DNA of 64,000 nucleotides from Erythrobacter sp. NAP1 (GCF_000152865.1 NZ_CH672390.1:2831468-2895467), one strand, 5' to 3'; counted from the stretch's first letter, positions 1 to 9,515 are shown. Notes: a model not told the origin generated them from the letters alone. Numbers and translations: made by a program.

Positions 1-229
1 AGCGAATGCCGCGTTCGCGCGCTTTCTGTGCAACGCGGGCGGCCAGTTCAGGATCGACCGAAGCAGGGGTGAAGACGTCGAAGGCACTTGCGCGCACACC
101 GGCTTCCCCACCGGAGAAGCTCACAACCGCAAGCCCTGCGCTGGGCAGCGCCAACAGAAGTGCACCGGCCACGCCAAGCAGCGGCAGCCGGGGCTGCTTC
201 GTCGCTGTCTTTGTGTCCTTGCGTGCCAT
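1..229 (-). CDS. Exported protein of unknown function, N-terminal part (runs off the window)
   Basis: The reverse strand is open from an ATG at 229 to the window edge, giving 76 codons with no stop. The product starts with a basic stretch (MARKDTKTATKQPR) followed by a hydrophobic segment (residues about 15-36, LLGVAGALLLALPSAGLAVV), which looks like a signal peptide or membrane anchor. A segment around FDVFTPASVDPELAARVAQ follows. I do not recognise the family with certainty. The gene diverges from the DUF3576-leuS operon, so its promoter should lie in the 427-base gap between them. Confidence 0.6.
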   Translation of the reverse strand, partial: MARKDTKTATKQPRLPLLGVAGALLLALPSAGLAVVSFSGGEAGVRASAFDVFTPASVDPELAARVAQKARERGIR

Positions 230-656
230 TGTCAGCCTTGCTTGCGTATGACTCTGTTTACGTTCGACTATTCTACGTTCGTCCTGCCGGATTGATCCCG
301 GCAGTTCTGAAAAATCTTCAACCAGATCGAGCCTTAACTTGCGCTGAGCAGTCGCCGACTCGCTATTGGTACATCCAATTTATGACAGTTCTTGATAGGT
401 GTGTGACAGCCAATTGTGCAATCATTTCGGTGATTTCTGCTCCGCTTAGCGCAAGACCTGTTGCGCCCAGCACACAGACTCTTTTGCACACAGCTGCCGA
501 ATCGCCTGCGAGTCGCGCGCATGAACGGTTCAGCCGGGATACAGCGCGAGACGCCAAACCTGCCTCTCCCAACTTAGTGCCCAGAGTGAGGCCTTGCCGC
601 AAGCGAGTGCCGGGTATAGAGCAATCGCCACGCCAAATGAGGGACATGTTTTTCCA
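230..656. other. Intergenic region between divergent genes
   Basis: This 427-base stretch has no convincing gene; the long open frames across it lack family resemblance and look like GC-driven shadows. It should hold the promoters for the leftward exported protein and the rightward DUF3576 operon. Visible elements are a 7-bp hairpin (CTGCCGG at 284-290, CCGGCAG at 298-304, loop ATTGATC), which lacks a T-tract and so is not a clear terminator, and a direct repeat of TACGTTCG at 259-266 and 274-281. Neither can be assigned to a known regulator. Confidence 0.4.
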
Positions 657-1109
657 GTGACACGCCGTACTTCCATTACTGCCACATCCATCCGTCTCAC
701 CGCAGCTGTCGGCGCACTTGGCCTGCTTGCAGCATGCGGTGGCAGCGAACGTCCCCGCACCGAACTTGCCGCAGCGCAATTGAACACGATCGGGGTCAAC
801 GCCTATCTCTGGCGCGGCGCGCTCGAGACGCTGAGCTTTGCACCGCTCGCTTCGGCTGACAGCCAGGGCGGCGTGATCGTGACCGACTGGTATGCAAACC
901 CGTCGAACCCGAATGAGCGCGTGAAGGTCACCGTGACCATCCTCGACCAGGATCTGCGCGCTGATGCGCTTCGCGTTTCGGCCAGCCGCCAGGTTGCTGA
1001 AGGTGCGGGCTGGGTCGATGCGCCGGTTCAGGCCGCGACCGTCCAGAAGCTTGAGGATATCATCCTCACCAAGGCTCGCGACCTGCGCCGCAAAGCGCTC
1101 GCCGGCTAA
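657..1109 (+). CDS. DUF3576 domain lipoprotein
   Basis: This encodes a 150-residue protein starting with GTG, with a GAGGGA ribosome site at 639-644. A start 21 codons further upstream is possible, but the GTG start puts a proper lipoprotein signal at the N-terminus. The hydrophobic stretch ends in LLAAC, making Cys27 the likely lipidation site. The remainder (NTIGVNAYLWRGALETLSF, then VTDWYANPSNPNERVKV) matches my memory of the DUF3576 family, which precedes leuS in many alphaproteobacteria. The molecular role is unknown. It lies 42 bases upstream of leuS on the same strand, and co-transcription with leuS-lptE-holA is likely. Confidence 0.85.
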   Translation: MTRRTSITATSIRLTAAVGALGLLAACGGSERPRTELAAAQLNTIGVNAYLWRGALETLSFAPLASADSQGGVIVTDWYANPSNPNERVKVTVTILDQDLRADALRVSASRQVAEGAGWVDAPVQAATVQKLEDIILTKARDLRRKALAG

Positions 1110-1151
1110 TTCAAGCCTTGCGCCCTACCGAGGGCGCGCTAGCGGTTTTTC

Positions 1152-3659
1152 ATGACTGACACTCGATTCGATCCGTCCACTGCCGACGGGCGCTGGCAAG
1201 CTGCGTGGGAGAAGGCCGGGACCTTCACGGCCAACTCCGACAGCGACAAGCCCAAGAGCTACATCCTCGAGATGTTCCCCTATCCCTCGGGGCGCATCCA
1301 CATGGGCCACGTGCGCAACTACACGATGGGCGACGTGCTCGCGCGCTACAAGGCGATGCGCGGTTTCGAGGTGCTCCACCCGATGGGCTGGGATGCTTTC
1401 GGGATGCCGGCTGAAAACGCCGCGATGGAAAAGAAGGTCCATCCGGGCGAATGGACCTACGCCAATATCGAGGCGATGAAAGCGCAGCTGAAGCGTATCG
1501 GTTTCGCGCTCGACTGGACCCGCGAGTTCGCGACCTGCGACGCCGAATATTACGGCCACGAACAAGCACTGTTCCTCGACATGTACGAAGCCGGGCTCGT
1601 CTATCGCCGCTCATCTGAGGTCAATTGGGACCCGGTCGACATGACCGTTCTGGCGAACGAGCAGGTGATCGACGGCAAGGGCTGGCGATCGGGCGCAGAG
1701 GTCGAAAAGCGCAAGCTCGATCAATGGTTTCTGAAAATTACCGACTTTGCGCAAGGATTGCTTGACGGCCTCGATGAGCTTGAGGATTGGCCTGACAAGG
1801 TAAAACTGATGCAGGAAAACTGGATCGGTAAGTCGTCGGGCCTCGAATTTTCGTTCGACCTGTCGAATGGAGAGAAGCTGCCGGTCTATACGACTCGTCC
1901 CGATACAATCTTCGGCGCCAGCTTCGTCGCGGTCGCTGCCGACCATCCGGTTGCGCAAGGACTTGCCGGCGATCCTGAGGTCGCCGCCTTCATCGAAGAG
2001 TGCAAGCGCGGCGGAACCACCGCAGCTGCTCTCGAGACCGCTGAAAAGCTCGGCTATCGCACTGAAATCACCGCGCGCCACCCCTTCACCGGCGAAGCGA
2101 TGCCTTTGTTCATCGCGAACTTCGTGCTGATGGATTACGGCACCGGCGCGGTCATGGGCGTTCCCGGCCATGACCAGCGCGACTTCGAATTCGCGACCAA
2201 GTACGAACTGCCGATCCAGCGCGTCGTTGCGCGCGATGCGAGCGAAGCCGACGCGCCGATGGGCAACGAGGCCGAGAGCGGCGATGGCGTGATCGTCAAC
2301 TCCGACTTTCTCGATGGACAATCCGTCGAAGACGCCAAGGCCGAAGTTATCCGCCGCGCCGAAGAGGGCGACTGGGGCAAGGGCACGACGGTGTGGCGCC
2401 TGCGCGACTGGGGCATTTCGCGCCAGCGTTACTGGGGCACTCCGATCCCCTTCATCCATTGCGATGAGTGCGGCATCGTGCCCGTTCCCAAGGACCAGCT
2501 GCCGGTCAAGCTGCCCGAGGATGTCGACTTCGAGACACCCGGCAACCCGCTTGAGCGTCACGCGACTTGGAAGCATGTCGATTGCCCCAAATGCGGCGGC
2601 AAGGCGACCCGCGAGACCGACACGCTCGACACCTTCACCAATTCCAGCTGGTACTTCCTGCGTTTCGCCTCGCAGCCTGCCGACGCGCCTTTCGATCCCG
2701 AAGAGATCGCCAAGTGGATGCCGGTGCAGCACTATATCGGCGGTATCGAGCACGCGATCCTGCACCTGCTCTACGCCCGCTTCTGGACCCGCGCGCTCGC
2801 CCACATCGGCAAGCTTGATGTGAAGGAACCCTTCGCCTCGCTGTTCACGCAGGGCATGGTGACGCACGAGACTTACCGTCTGGCTGATCGCGGCTGGCTC
2901 TCGCCCGCCGAAGTGCGCATCGAAGGTGAGAAGGCCTTCTCGCTCGATGGCGGCGAAGAGGTCGAACGCGGCCGCGTCGTCAAGATGTCGAAGTCGAAGA
3001 AGAACGTCGTCGACCCCGACAACATCATCGACGAGTACGGCGCGGATGCGGTGCGCTGGTTCATGCTCTCCGACAGCCCGCCCGAACGCGACCTTCCGTG
3101 GTCCGAAGCGGGGATCGAGGGCTGCTGGCGCTTCGTCCAGCGTCTGTGGCGCCTGTTCGACCAGATCGACGAGAGCGCGACCGGCGAAGACAAATCACTC
3201 GCCCGCAAAGCCCATCAGGCTATTGTCGCAGTGGCCGAAGACATCGAGGCGCTCAGCTTCAACAAAGCGGTTGCGCGCATTTACGAACTCACCGGAGCGG
3301 CCGAAAAGGCTGCGCCGAGCGAGAGCCGCAACTTCGCGATCCGGACCATCTTGCACCTGATTGCGCCGATGATGCCGCACCTTGCCGAGGAAGCTTACGC
3401 CAAGCTTGGCGCCGATGGCCTGCTCGCCGATGCCGCATGGCCCGAGCACGACCCGGCGATGCTGGTCGAAGACGAAGTCACCATCGCGATCCAGCACAAG
3501 GGCAAGCTGCGCGACACGCTGACTGCGCCCAAGGGAGCGTCGAAAGAGGACCTCGAAGCGCTTGCGCTCGCGAGCGAGAAGGTCCAGCGTTCGCTTGATG
3601 GCGCGCAAGTGCGAAAGGTGATCGTGGTGCCCGACAGGCTGGTGAATATCGTAACGTGA
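1152..3659 (+). CDS. leuS: Leucyl-tRNA synthetase
   Basis: An 835-residue class I aminoacyl-tRNA synthetase that charges tRNA-Leu in the cytoplasm. The HIGH-type motif is seen as HMGH at residues 50-53 (in [16 protein letters not shown]) and the KMSKS motif at 611-615. The connective editing domain lies between them ([20 protein letters not shown]). Paired CxxC motifs in the middle (CDECG, CPKCGG) suggest a zinc-binding insertion. Length is slightly below the E. coli enzyme. The stop codon overlaps the lptE start (TGATG), which supports translational coupling in the conserved leuS-lptE-holA order. Confidence 0.98.
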   Translation: MTDTRFDPSTADGRWQAAWEKAGTFTANSDSDKPKSYILEMFPYPSGRIHMGHVRNYTMGDVLARYKAMRGFEVLHPMGWDAFGMPAENAAMEKKVHPGEWTYANIEAMKAQLKRIGFALDWTREFATCDAEYYGHEQALFLDMYEAGLVYRRSSEVNWDPVDMTVLANEQVIDGKGWRSGAEVEKRKLDQWFLKITDFAQGLLDGLDELEDWPDKVKLMQENWIGKSSGLEFSFDLSNGEKLPVYTTRPDTIFGASFVAVAADHPVAQGLAGDPEVAAFIEECKRGGTTAAALETAEKLGYRTEITARHPFTGEAMPLFIANFVLMDYGTGAVMGVPGHDQRDFEFATKYELPIQRVVARDASEADAPMGNEAESGDGVIVNSDFLDGQSVEDAKAEVIRRAEEGDWGKGTTVWRLRDWGISRQRYWGTPIPFIHCDECGIVPVPKDQLPVKLPEDVDFETPGNPLERHATWKHVDCPKCGGKATRETDTLDTFTNSSWYFLRFASQPADAPFDPEEIAKWMPVQHYIGGIEHAILHLLYARFWTRALAHIGKLDVKEPFASLFTQGMVTHETYRLADRGWLSPAEVRIEGEKAFSLDGGEEVERGRVVKMSKSKKNVVDPDNIIDEYGADAVRWFMLSDSPPERDLPWSEAGIEGCWRFVQRLWRLFDQIDESATGEDKSLARKAHQAIVAVAEDIEALSFNKAVARIYELTGAAEKAAPSESRNFAIRTILHLIAPMMPHLAEEAYAKLGADGLLADAAWPEHDPAMLVEDEVTIAIQHKGKLRDTLTAPKGASKEDLEALALASEKVQRSLDGAQVRKVIVVPDRLVNIVT

Positions 3660-4177
3660 TGCGCGGCTCGCTCGCCTTGGCAGCGCTCCTCGCGCTTTCG
3701 GCCTGCGGCTTGCAGCCGATGTATGGCGGCGGCGCGTCGAGCAGCATTGCGCAAGGTCTGGCCGCGGTCGATGTGCCCGCGATTCCGGGGCGCGACGGGT
3801 GGCTGGTGCGCAACGCGCTTCAGGAGCGGCTTGGCGCTGCGGGCGATGCGAGCCCTCGCTATCGCCTAGACGTCAGGCTCGACGACGCGCTCGAAGCGCT
3901 CGGTGTTCTCAACGATGACACGATCAGCCGCGAGCGCCGCATCCTTCGCGCGCGATATCAGCTGGTCGATCTGGCGACCGGAGAGATTCTCCTCGATGCG
4001 ACCGCAGGTTCGGATGCGGGTATCGACGTGGTGTCCTCCGAATACGCCACCATCGCCGCAGAACAGCGCGCGCTCGAATTGCTTGCCCGCGACGTCGCCG
4101 ATCGCATGACGCGCCGCATCGCGCTTGCCCTGCGTGAACAAAGGCGCGAGCAAGAGCAAACATTGGGCACGCAGTAG
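3659..4177 (+). CDS. lptE: LPS assembly lipoprotein LptE
   Basis: A 172-residue outer-membrane lipoprotein expected to plug the LptD barrel during lipopolysaccharide insertion. The first 16 residues form a lipoprotein signal ending in LALSAC, with Cys16 as the lipidation site, followed by GLQPMYGGG, typical of alphaproteobacterial LptE. A GTG three bases upstream (3656) is an alternative start. The ATG shares one base with the leuS stop, so coupling is likely. The assignment rests on lipoprotein form, size and the leuS-lptE-holA context more than on catalytic residues. Confidence 0.88.
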   Translation: MRGSLALAALLALSACGLQPMYGGGASSSIAQGLAAVDVPAIPGRDGWLVRNALQERLGAAGDASPRYRLDVRLDDALEALGVLNDDTISRERRILRARYQLVDLATGEILLDATAGSDAGIDVVSSEYATIAAEQRALELLARDVADRMTRRIALALREQRREQEQTLGTQ

Positions 4178-4196
4178 CGCGAGGGGCGGATCGCGC

Positions 4197-5237
4197 ATGA
4201 AGGCCAAACATTCCGAATTCGCGCGCGGACTTCCCAGAACCGCGCAGCAGGCTTCGATATTCTTCTTCTGCGGACCCGACGAAGCGGGGGCCTCCGCAGC
4301 CGCAACCAAGGTCATTGAGGCGCTTCCCGATGCGGGCGAACGGATCGAGCTGTCGGGCGGCGACCTCAAGCGAGACCCGGCCAAGCTGGGCGATGAGGCG
4401 CGTTCGGGATCGCTCTTCGGAGACAAGCGCCACATCCTCGTGCGCGCAACCGGCGACGAGGCGCATGATGCGCTCAAGGCCCTGATCGAAACCGCTGACG
4501 TCGGCGGAGGCGATGCGGCGCCCGTCCTGGTCGTCGCGACCAGCGCAACCGACAAGTCGCGCACCGCAAAGCTGCTTGAAAAGCGGCCCGATGCGCTGGT
4601 GACGATGTTCTACCCGCCCGACCTTTCAAGCGTGGCGGCTTCGGTTCGCTCCATGGCCGATGGGGCGGGGCTCAGGCTGGGCGGGGACCTTGCCGAACGC
4701 ATTGCGCGCGCGGCGGGTCTCGATGTGCGGCTGGCACAGTCCGAAGTGGACAAGCTCGCGCTTTATCTCGACGCTTCCTCGCAAAGCCCAAAGACCGCCT
4801 CGGTCGAGGATTACGGGGAGATCGGCGCGTCGACCGAAGAGGACGGATTCGCCCCAATCGTTAACGCTGTTCTGGGCGGAGAGCTTGGAAAGCTGGCGGT
4901 CGAGTTAAAGCGCATGAAGGAATTGGGGCTCAATCCCGTGGGACTTTTGCTCGCTCTCGAAAGGCGTGCTGCGCAATTGGCGCAGATCGCTGCGCGCCTT
5001 GGTCCACGCGGCAGTTTTGAAAACCTCGACCGCGGCGAAAAGGCGCGGCTTGGCATCTTCTGGAAGGAAGAACGCGATATTCGTCAACAGGTTACGCGTT
5101 GGCGAACCGCCAAGCTCGAACGGCTTGTCCCGCGCCTGATCGCGCTTCATCAGAGCCTGCTTGCGAACAGTCAGGCCGCTGAACTCCTGCTTGCCCAGGA
5201 CCTTGCAGAGATCGCTCGCTTTGCGGCTAAAGGGTAG
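4197..5237 (+). CDS. holA: DNA polymerase III subunit delta
   Basis: A 346-residue clamp-loader subunit that opens the beta sliding clamp during replication. An in-frame open stretch continues 24 codons upstream into lptE. The ATG at 4197 is preferred because a GAGGGGCGGA ribosome site lies at 4181-4190 and the protein then begins MKAKHSEFARGL. The N-terminal fold with FFFCGPDEAGASAAATKVIEAL resembles the delta-subunit AAA-like region, and the C-terminal helical collar (VGLLLALERRAAQLAQIA, then RQQVTRWRTAKLERLVPRL) fits. Length matches E. coli HolA (343). It follows lptE by 19 bases. Confidence 0.92.
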   Translation: MKAKHSEFARGLPRTAQQASIFFFCGPDEAGASAAATKVIEALPDAGERIELSGGDLKRDPAKLGDEARSGSLFGDKRHILVRATGDEAHDALKALIETADVGGGDAAPVLVVATSATDKSRTAKLLEKRPDALVTMFYPPDLSSVAASVRSMADGAGLRLGGDLAERIARAAGLDVRLAQSEVDKLALYLDASSQSPKTASVEDYGEIGASTEEDGFAPIVNAVLGGELGKLAVELKRMKELGLNPVGLLLALERRAAQLAQIAARLGPRGSFENLDRGEKARLGIFWKEERDIRQQVTRWRTAKLERLVPRLIALHQSLLANSQAAELLLAQDLAEIARFAAKG

Positions 5238-5353
5238 CAAATCCGGACACCCGGCATTTCGCACTCGCAAAAAATAAGCATTTCTGCGTAAATGTCCTAT
5301 AGGGGTCGGGGTGCAAGTTAGGGGTGTTTCCTAAGGGAAGCGCGTGAGGGACG

Positions 5354-6757
5354 ATGAATAAGCTTTCCGGACCGCTCGTCGACGGCGGTTCATCCGACAC
5401 AAATCTGCGCGCCATCGCGCCGTCGCTCGAGAAGCGTCGGCTGCGCGCTTACGTCCTCCTGATGCTGTTCGATGCAGTGCTGATCAACCTTGCCTTTGCA
5501 AGCGCCGGCCTGCTCTACGAAGGCTATTGGTGGAGAGCGCAGAACATGCTGGCAGCGCAGACCTTGCTGCCGGTTTATTTTACTATCGCGCTGTATAACC
5601 AGACCTATGGCGGGCGCGCGCTCGACGATTGGATGTTCGCCAGCCGCCAGGCGCTTACCGCGCTGGTGATCTCTGCCGCGCTGCTTAACTTCGTCGCGTT
5701 CTACACCAAGTCGAACGCCGAGTTTTCGCGCGTCTCGGTCACGCTTGGCTTCATGCTCTCTGTCGTCACCGTAGTCGGGCTGAGGCGCCTCGTGCCGGTC
5801 GTGATCGAACGTTTCTGGGGCGGGCGTACCTCCAATCGCCTGATCATTGACGATGGCGGACCAAGCTTCGACCTCGACAATTCGCTGCGCATCACATCGG
5901 CCGAGTTCGAACTCGACCCGACCAGCCACGATCCCTTCATGCTCGACCGCCTTGGCAAGCTCTTGCAGAACCAGGACAAGGTCGTGGTCTCGACACCGCA
6001 GGAGCGGCGCGAGGCATGGGCGTTTCTTCTCAAATCCTCGGGCGTTTATGGCGAAGTGGTGAGTGAGCCTGCTCACTCGCTCGGCGCGATCGGGGTGCAT
6101 CGATACGAGGTGCAGGACCGGACAACGCTGGTGATTTCGACCGGACCGCTGGCGCTGCGTTCGCGTATATCGAAGCGCCTCTTTGACATCGTGCTGGCCG
6201 GAGGAGCCTTGGTTGTCCTTTCGCCGCTGCTGCTGTTCATCGCCGCCCGGATCAAGCTTGAGGATGGCGGTCCGGTGCTGTTCGTGCAGCGCAGGCTGGG
6301 GCGCGGGAACCAGTTCTTCAACATGCTCAAGTTCCGCTCGATGAAGGTCGAGCAGAACGATGCTAATGGCGACCGCTCGACCGCGCGCGACGATGACCGG
6401 GTGACAAAGATCGGCGCCTTCATCCGCCGCACGAGCATCGACGAGCTGCCGCAGATCATCAACGTGCTGCGCGGCGACATGGCAATAGTCGGCCCGCGTC
6501 CCCATGCGCTGGGAAGTCAGGCGGGGAACAAGCTTTTCTGGGAAGTCGACGCGCAATATTGGCGGCGTCACTGTCTCAAGCCCGGCCTCACCGGCCTTGC
6601 ACAAGTGCGTGGCCACAGGGGCGCGACGGCGCAGGAGAAAGACCTCACCGACCGGCTTCAGTCGGATCTGGAGTACATCTCCGGCTGGTCACTCAGGCGC
6701 GATATCGAGATCGTCTGGCGCACGATCTTCGTGCTGAGGCATGATAACGCGTTTTGA
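5354..6757 (+). CDS. Polyprenyl-phosphate sugar-1-phosphate transferase (exopolysaccharide initiation)
   Basis: A 467-residue membrane protein expected to move a sugar-1-phosphate from a UDP-sugar onto undecaprenyl phosphate, the first step of exopolysaccharide or O-antigen assembly. Four hydrophobic segments lie in the first 140 residues (AYVLLMLFDAVLINLAFASA and following). A membrane hairpin starts near residue 275 (KRLFDIVLAGGALVVLSPLL), followed by the bacterial sugar transferase domain with KFRSM, RRTSIDELPQIINVLRGDM, VGPRPHA and KPGLTGLAQVRG. A GAGGGA ribosome site sits just before the ATG. It stands alone, but the exosortase-A-type glycan genes 13 kb away suggest a shared pathway. Confidence 0.9.
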   Translation: MNKLSGPLVDGGSSDTNLRAIAPSLEKRRLRAYVLLMLFDAVLINLAFASAGLLYEGYWWRAQNMLAAQTLLPVYFTIALYNQTYGGRALDDWMFASRQALTALVISAALLNFVAFYTKSNAEFSRVSVTLGFMLSVVTVVGLRRLVPVVIERFWGGRTSNRLIIDDGGPSFDLDNSLRITSAEFELDPTSHDPFMLDRLGKLLQNQDKVVVSTPQERREAWAFLLKSSGVYGEVVSEPAHSLGAIGVHRYEVQDRTTLVISTGPLALRSRISKRLFDIVLAGGALVVLSPLLLFIAARIKLEDGGPVLFVQRRLGRGNQFFNMLKFRSMKVEQNDANGDRSTARDDDRVTKIGAFIRRTSIDELPQIINVLRGDMAIVGPRPHALGSQAGNKLFWEVDAQYWRRHCLKPGLTGLAQVRGHRGATAQEKDLTDRLQSDLEYISGWSLRRDIEIVWRTIFVLRHDNAF

Positions 6758-6762
6758 CATTC

Positions 6763-6782
6763 CGCACGCCATCCGGCGTGCG
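6763..6782. repeat. GC-rich hairpin with ATCC loop in a convergent intergenic gap
   Basis: Between the sugar transferase stop and the lptA stop, CGCACGCC (6763-6770) pairs perfectly with GGCGTGCG (6775-6782) around an ATCC loop. More palindromic GC-rich words follow to about 6860, including CGGTCGC...GCGACCG. A second hairpin with the same ATCC loop but a different stem lies at 34957-34974, and both are followed by TCCTCGC. This suggests a dispersed REP-like element or a bidirectional terminator. There is no T-tract. Confidence 0.45.
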
Positions 6783-6877
6783 ATGTCCTCGCTCATACGG
6801 CCTTACGGCCGCGTCGCTGCGGGCGGCCAGTCGGCCTTGCGGTCGCTTGCGCGACCGATGCTCACGCGCCAACCATA

Positions 6878-7420
6878 TCAGTCTTGCGGCACTGTAAAGG
6901 TGCCGGTTACGCGGCCATCGCTGTTCGTGGTGGTCTGCGCACCGCTGGCGCGTCCGTCCATCGTTGAAAGCCCGGTGTCGAGGTTGATGACCAGACGCCC
7001 GCCATTGAGCGTGTCGGTTCCGCGGCGAAGGCTCACATTACCGGCCATGGTGATGATCCGGCGGTTGAAGTCGTAGACCGCGACATCGCCGCTTGCGCGC
7101 TCATTGCCGCGCGTGACCACGACGTTGCCGTTTGCAGTAATGCGCTGAACGTCGAGCGATCCGTCATCGGTGTAGCTCGCGAGCATGCGCTGAGACCGGA
7201 CACGAAGGCCCGCCTGATCGACGGTCACGCCGCCGGTCAGAACCACCCGGTTCGCGCGGTCATCAAACGCGATGTTCCCGGCATCGAATGATACCGGCGC
7301 GCGGGTGTTGTGCGAGGCGATGCCTTGCGCGGAAAGCGTCATCCCACCAGCGGCAACCAGCCCGAGAGCAAGGCCGCCAACGGCCCAGCTGAGCGCAACT
7401 TTTCCGAGGTTCTTCGTCAT
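6878..7420 (-). CDS. lptA: LPS transport periplasmic protein LptA (OstA family)
   Basis: A 180-residue periplasmic protein forming the bridge that carries lipopolysaccharide from the inner to the outer membrane. It begins MTKNLGKVALSW, with a hydrophobic signal at about residues 8-32. The OstA/LptA core follows: FDAGNIAFDDRANRVVLTGGVTVDQ, RITANGNVVVTRGNERASGD, ITMAGNVSLRRGTDTLNGGRL. The ATG at 7420 is chosen over one at 7429 because an AGGA site is spaced eight bases before it. The lptC stop lies 13 bases upstream, so the two genes form an operon. The usual lptB does not follow; the next gene is convergent. Confidence 0.9.
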   Translation of the reverse strand: MTKNLGKVALSWAVGGLALGLVAAGGMTLSAQGIASHNTRAPVSFDAGNIAFDDRANRVVLTGGVTVDQAGLRVRSQRMLASYTDDGSLDVQRITANGNVVVTRGNERASGDVAVYDFNRRIITMAGNVSLRRGTDTLNGGRLVINLDTGLSTMDGRASGAQTTTNSDGRVTGTFTVPQD

Positions 7421-7433
7421 TGCCGTCATCCTA

Positions 7434-8099
7434 TCAGGGCATCCGTAACTCACCGGGCACCATTCTAAGCCGCGCATTGCCATCAAGGATGATCGTGCGC
7501 GCATCAAGGTCGCCCTGCATGGTGTCTGCCGAAAACGTGCCAGCGGGGACTGCCCCTTCGACACCGCCTTCGCCGCTCATCGTGCGGGTTTCGAGGTCAA
7601 AGGCGACGCCGCTTGCGGTCATCGAATAGCCATCGGCGGTGCGCACGCGCAGCTCGCCGTCGACCGAAACCACTTCTTCGTTGATATCGTAAACACCGCC
7701 CGGAGCCATTAGGCGCGCTGGCCCATCCTGAAGCAGCAATTGCGCCATCAGGTCGTCCATACGCACTTTGCCCTCGGCGCTGGAACGCTGAACCGCTTCG
7801 CCCGCCGTGATCGAGAAAGGGCGACCCTGATTGTCGCGCCCGCGGTACATGGCGTTGTCGACGCTCAGCCGCTCGTCGATGACGGAGACGGCGTTGCGGT
7901 CGAGCAGGAAGCTGACTTCACCGCGCGGTGACAGGGGCGTGATGATCATCAGCGCGGCGAGCACTCCGACACCCATAGGCAGCGCGCGTGCGAGGAAGGC
8001 GACCAAGCGGTCATGGTTGCCACCGGGCGCCGCGAAGTGCTGACGCCGCGAACGCAGCGCCTTGGCTTCACTGGTCTCGATGCGGCGCTTGATAACCAT
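7434..8099 (-). CDS. lptC: LPS export ABC transporter periplasmic protein LptC
   Basis: A 221-residue bitopic inner-membrane protein that receives LPS from LptBFG and passes it to LptA. A basic cytoplasmic stretch precedes one membrane segment at about residues 38-56 (PMGVGVLAALMIITPL). The periplasmic beta-jellyroll region follows: ERLSVDNAMYRGRDNQGRPFSITAG, VYDINEEVVSVDGELRVRTADGY, and a repeat-like MSGEGGVEGAVPAG. It sits directly upstream of lptA on the same strand and nine bases downstream of the RNase D-like gene, so the three probably share a transcript. Confidence 0.9.
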   Translation of the reverse strand: MVIKRRIETSEAKALRSRRQHFAAPGGNHDRLVAFLARALPMGVGVLAALMIITPLSPRGEVSFLLDRNAVSVIDERLSVDNAMYRGRDNQGRPFSITAGEAVQRSSAEGKVRMDDLMAQLLLQDGPARLMAPGGVYDINEEVVSVDGELRVRTADGYSMTASGVAFDLETRTMSGEGGVEGAVPAGTFSADTMQGDLDARTIILDGNARLRMVPGELRMP

Positions 8100-8108
8100 G
8101 GCGGCTGT

Positions 8109-8744
8109 TTACGCGTAGAACCCTTCATTGTGGCTGAATATGTCGCGCCCGTCCCAACCTGCGATATCGAGCGCGGCTCTTGTCGGGAGGAAGTCGAAGC
8201 AAGCCTGCGCGATCTCCATGCGCCCTTCACGTTCGAGCCTCACGATCAGCTCATCGCGCAGTCGGTGAAGGTAGCGCACGTCGCTTGCCGCATACTCACG
8301 CTGCGCGTCGTTCAGCTCAGGCCCGCCCCAGTCAGAGCTCTGCTGTTGCTTCGAAATGCTTTCGCCGAGCAGTTCGTCGGTGAGGTTCTTCAGGCCATGA
8401 CGATCGGTGTAAGTGCGCACCAGCTTCGATGCGATCTTGGTGCAGAAGACGGGCGCTGCGACAACGCCGAGATAATACTGGATCGCGGCCAGGTCGAAGC
8501 GTGCAAAGTGATAAAGCTTCACCCGGCTTTCATCAGCGAGGATCGCCGAGAGATTGGGCGCTTCGTAATCGCTGCCCGGAGAAAAGCGCACGAGGTGCTC
8601 ATCGCCTGATCCGTCACTGATCTGGACGACGCAGAGGCGGTCGCGGTGGGTGATGAGACCCATGGTCTCGGTGTCGACTGCGAGCGGGCCGGTGCCTTCA
8701 AGCACGCCTGCGGGCAGGTCTTCTTCATGGAAATGGACTGTCAT
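8109..8744 (-). CDS. Short RNase D-like 3'-5' exonuclease
   Basis: A 211-residue DEDD-type exonuclease acting on RNA 3' ends. Exo I is seen as VDTETMGLI (Asp and Glu), exo II as the YHFARFDLAAI region, and exo III as REYAASDVRYL (Tyr and Asp). The protein lacks the C-terminal HRDC domains of E. coli RNase D, which is usual for the short form beside lptC in alphaproteobacteria. An ATG four codons upstream (8756) is an alternative; 8744 has a GGCGG site five bases before it. It probably leads the operon with lptC and lptA. Confidence 0.88.
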   Translation of the reverse strand: MTVHFHEEDLPAGVLEGTGPLAVDTETMGLITHRDRLCVVQISDGSGDEHLVRFSPGSDYEAPNLSAILADESRVKLYHFARFDLAAIQYYLGVVAAPVFCTKIASKLVRTYTDRHGLKNLTDELLGESISKQQQSSDWGGPELNDAQREYAASDVRYLHRLRDELIVRLEREGRMEIAQACFDFLPTRAALDIAGWDGRDIFSHNEGFYA

Positions 8745-8828
8745 CGCCACCGCCATTACGCGTAATGGGGATAGAGGGAAAGGGGACTCTCGCCTGCGCA
8801 GGGCTGGGCGGTGTAGTCATGGCGCTCG

Positions 8829-9515
8829 ATGGCTTCCGAAGAGATACCCGACAGCTGGCGCGAGGCGCTTGAGCCGGTGCTTCAGACGCCCGAAGCGCGC
8901 CGTTTGGGCGGGTGGCTGCGCGCCGAAGAGGATGCGGGCAAGGTGATCTACCCACCGCGTGGGTCACGGCTGGCAGCGCTCGCCGCAACGCCCCTGCCGC
9001 AAGTGCGCGTGGTGATCCTCGGGCAGGATCCCTATCACGGGCCAAACCAAGCGCATGGCTTGAGTTTTTCGGTTCAGGACGGGGTCAAACAGCCTCCTTC
9101 GCTGGTCAATATCTTCAAGGAGCTTGAAAGCGATCTGGGCATCGCGCGGCCATCGACCGGCAACCTGATGCCGTGGGCGAAGCAGGGCGTGCTGCTCCTC
9201 AACAACACGCTGACGGTCGAGGCGGGACAGGCGGGCAGCCATGCGGGACGCGGCTGGGATGCGATCACCGATGCGGCTGTCGAGGCCGTTGCGACGAGCG
9301 GCGAGCCAACAGTTTTCGTCCTGTGGGGCAGCCATGCGCGCAAGAAAGCGGGCCGGGTCAAGGGGCTTGGCACGGGCGATCATCACCTCGTGCTGACCTC
9401 GCCTCACCCAAGTCCGCTGTCGGCGCATTCGGGCTTTTTTGGCTCCAAGCCGTTCAGCCAGGCCAATGCCTTTCTCGAAGCCCAAGGCCGCGGCAGCATC
9501 GATTGGACGCTATGA
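8829..9515 (+). CDS. ung: Uracil-DNA glycosylase (family 1)
   Basis: A 228-residue base-excision repair enzyme that removes uracil from DNA. The water-activating loop GQDPYHG (catalytic Asp67) and the DNA-intercalating HPSPLSA loop near residue 200 are both present. LLLNNTLTVEAGQAGSHAGRGW matches the uracil-recognition region containing the conserved Asn. Length is typical. Its stop overlaps the next gene (ATGA), so the two are co-translated. It diverges from the RNase D-like gene over about 80 bases. Confidence 0.97.
   Translation: MASEEIPDSWREALEPVLQTPEARRLGGWLRAEEDAGKVIYPPRGSRLAALAATPLPQVRVVILGQDPYHGPNQAHGLSFSVQDGVKQPPSLVNIFKELESDLGIARPSTGNLMPWAKQGVLLLNNTLTVEAGQAGSHAGRGWDAITDAAVEAVATSGEPTVFVLWGSHARKKAGRVKGLGTGDHHLVLTSPHPSPLSAHSGFFGSKPFSQANAFLEAQGRGSIDWTL

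Noticed and set aside
259-281. Possible LexA box (GTTC repeats) in the first intergenic region
   Set aside because: The two GTTC words are 11 bases apart, not the 7 expected for alphaproteobacterial LexA.
284-304. Possible terminator hairpin
   Set aside because: The 7-bp stem has no T-run on either strand and lies between divergent genes, where a terminator is not needed.
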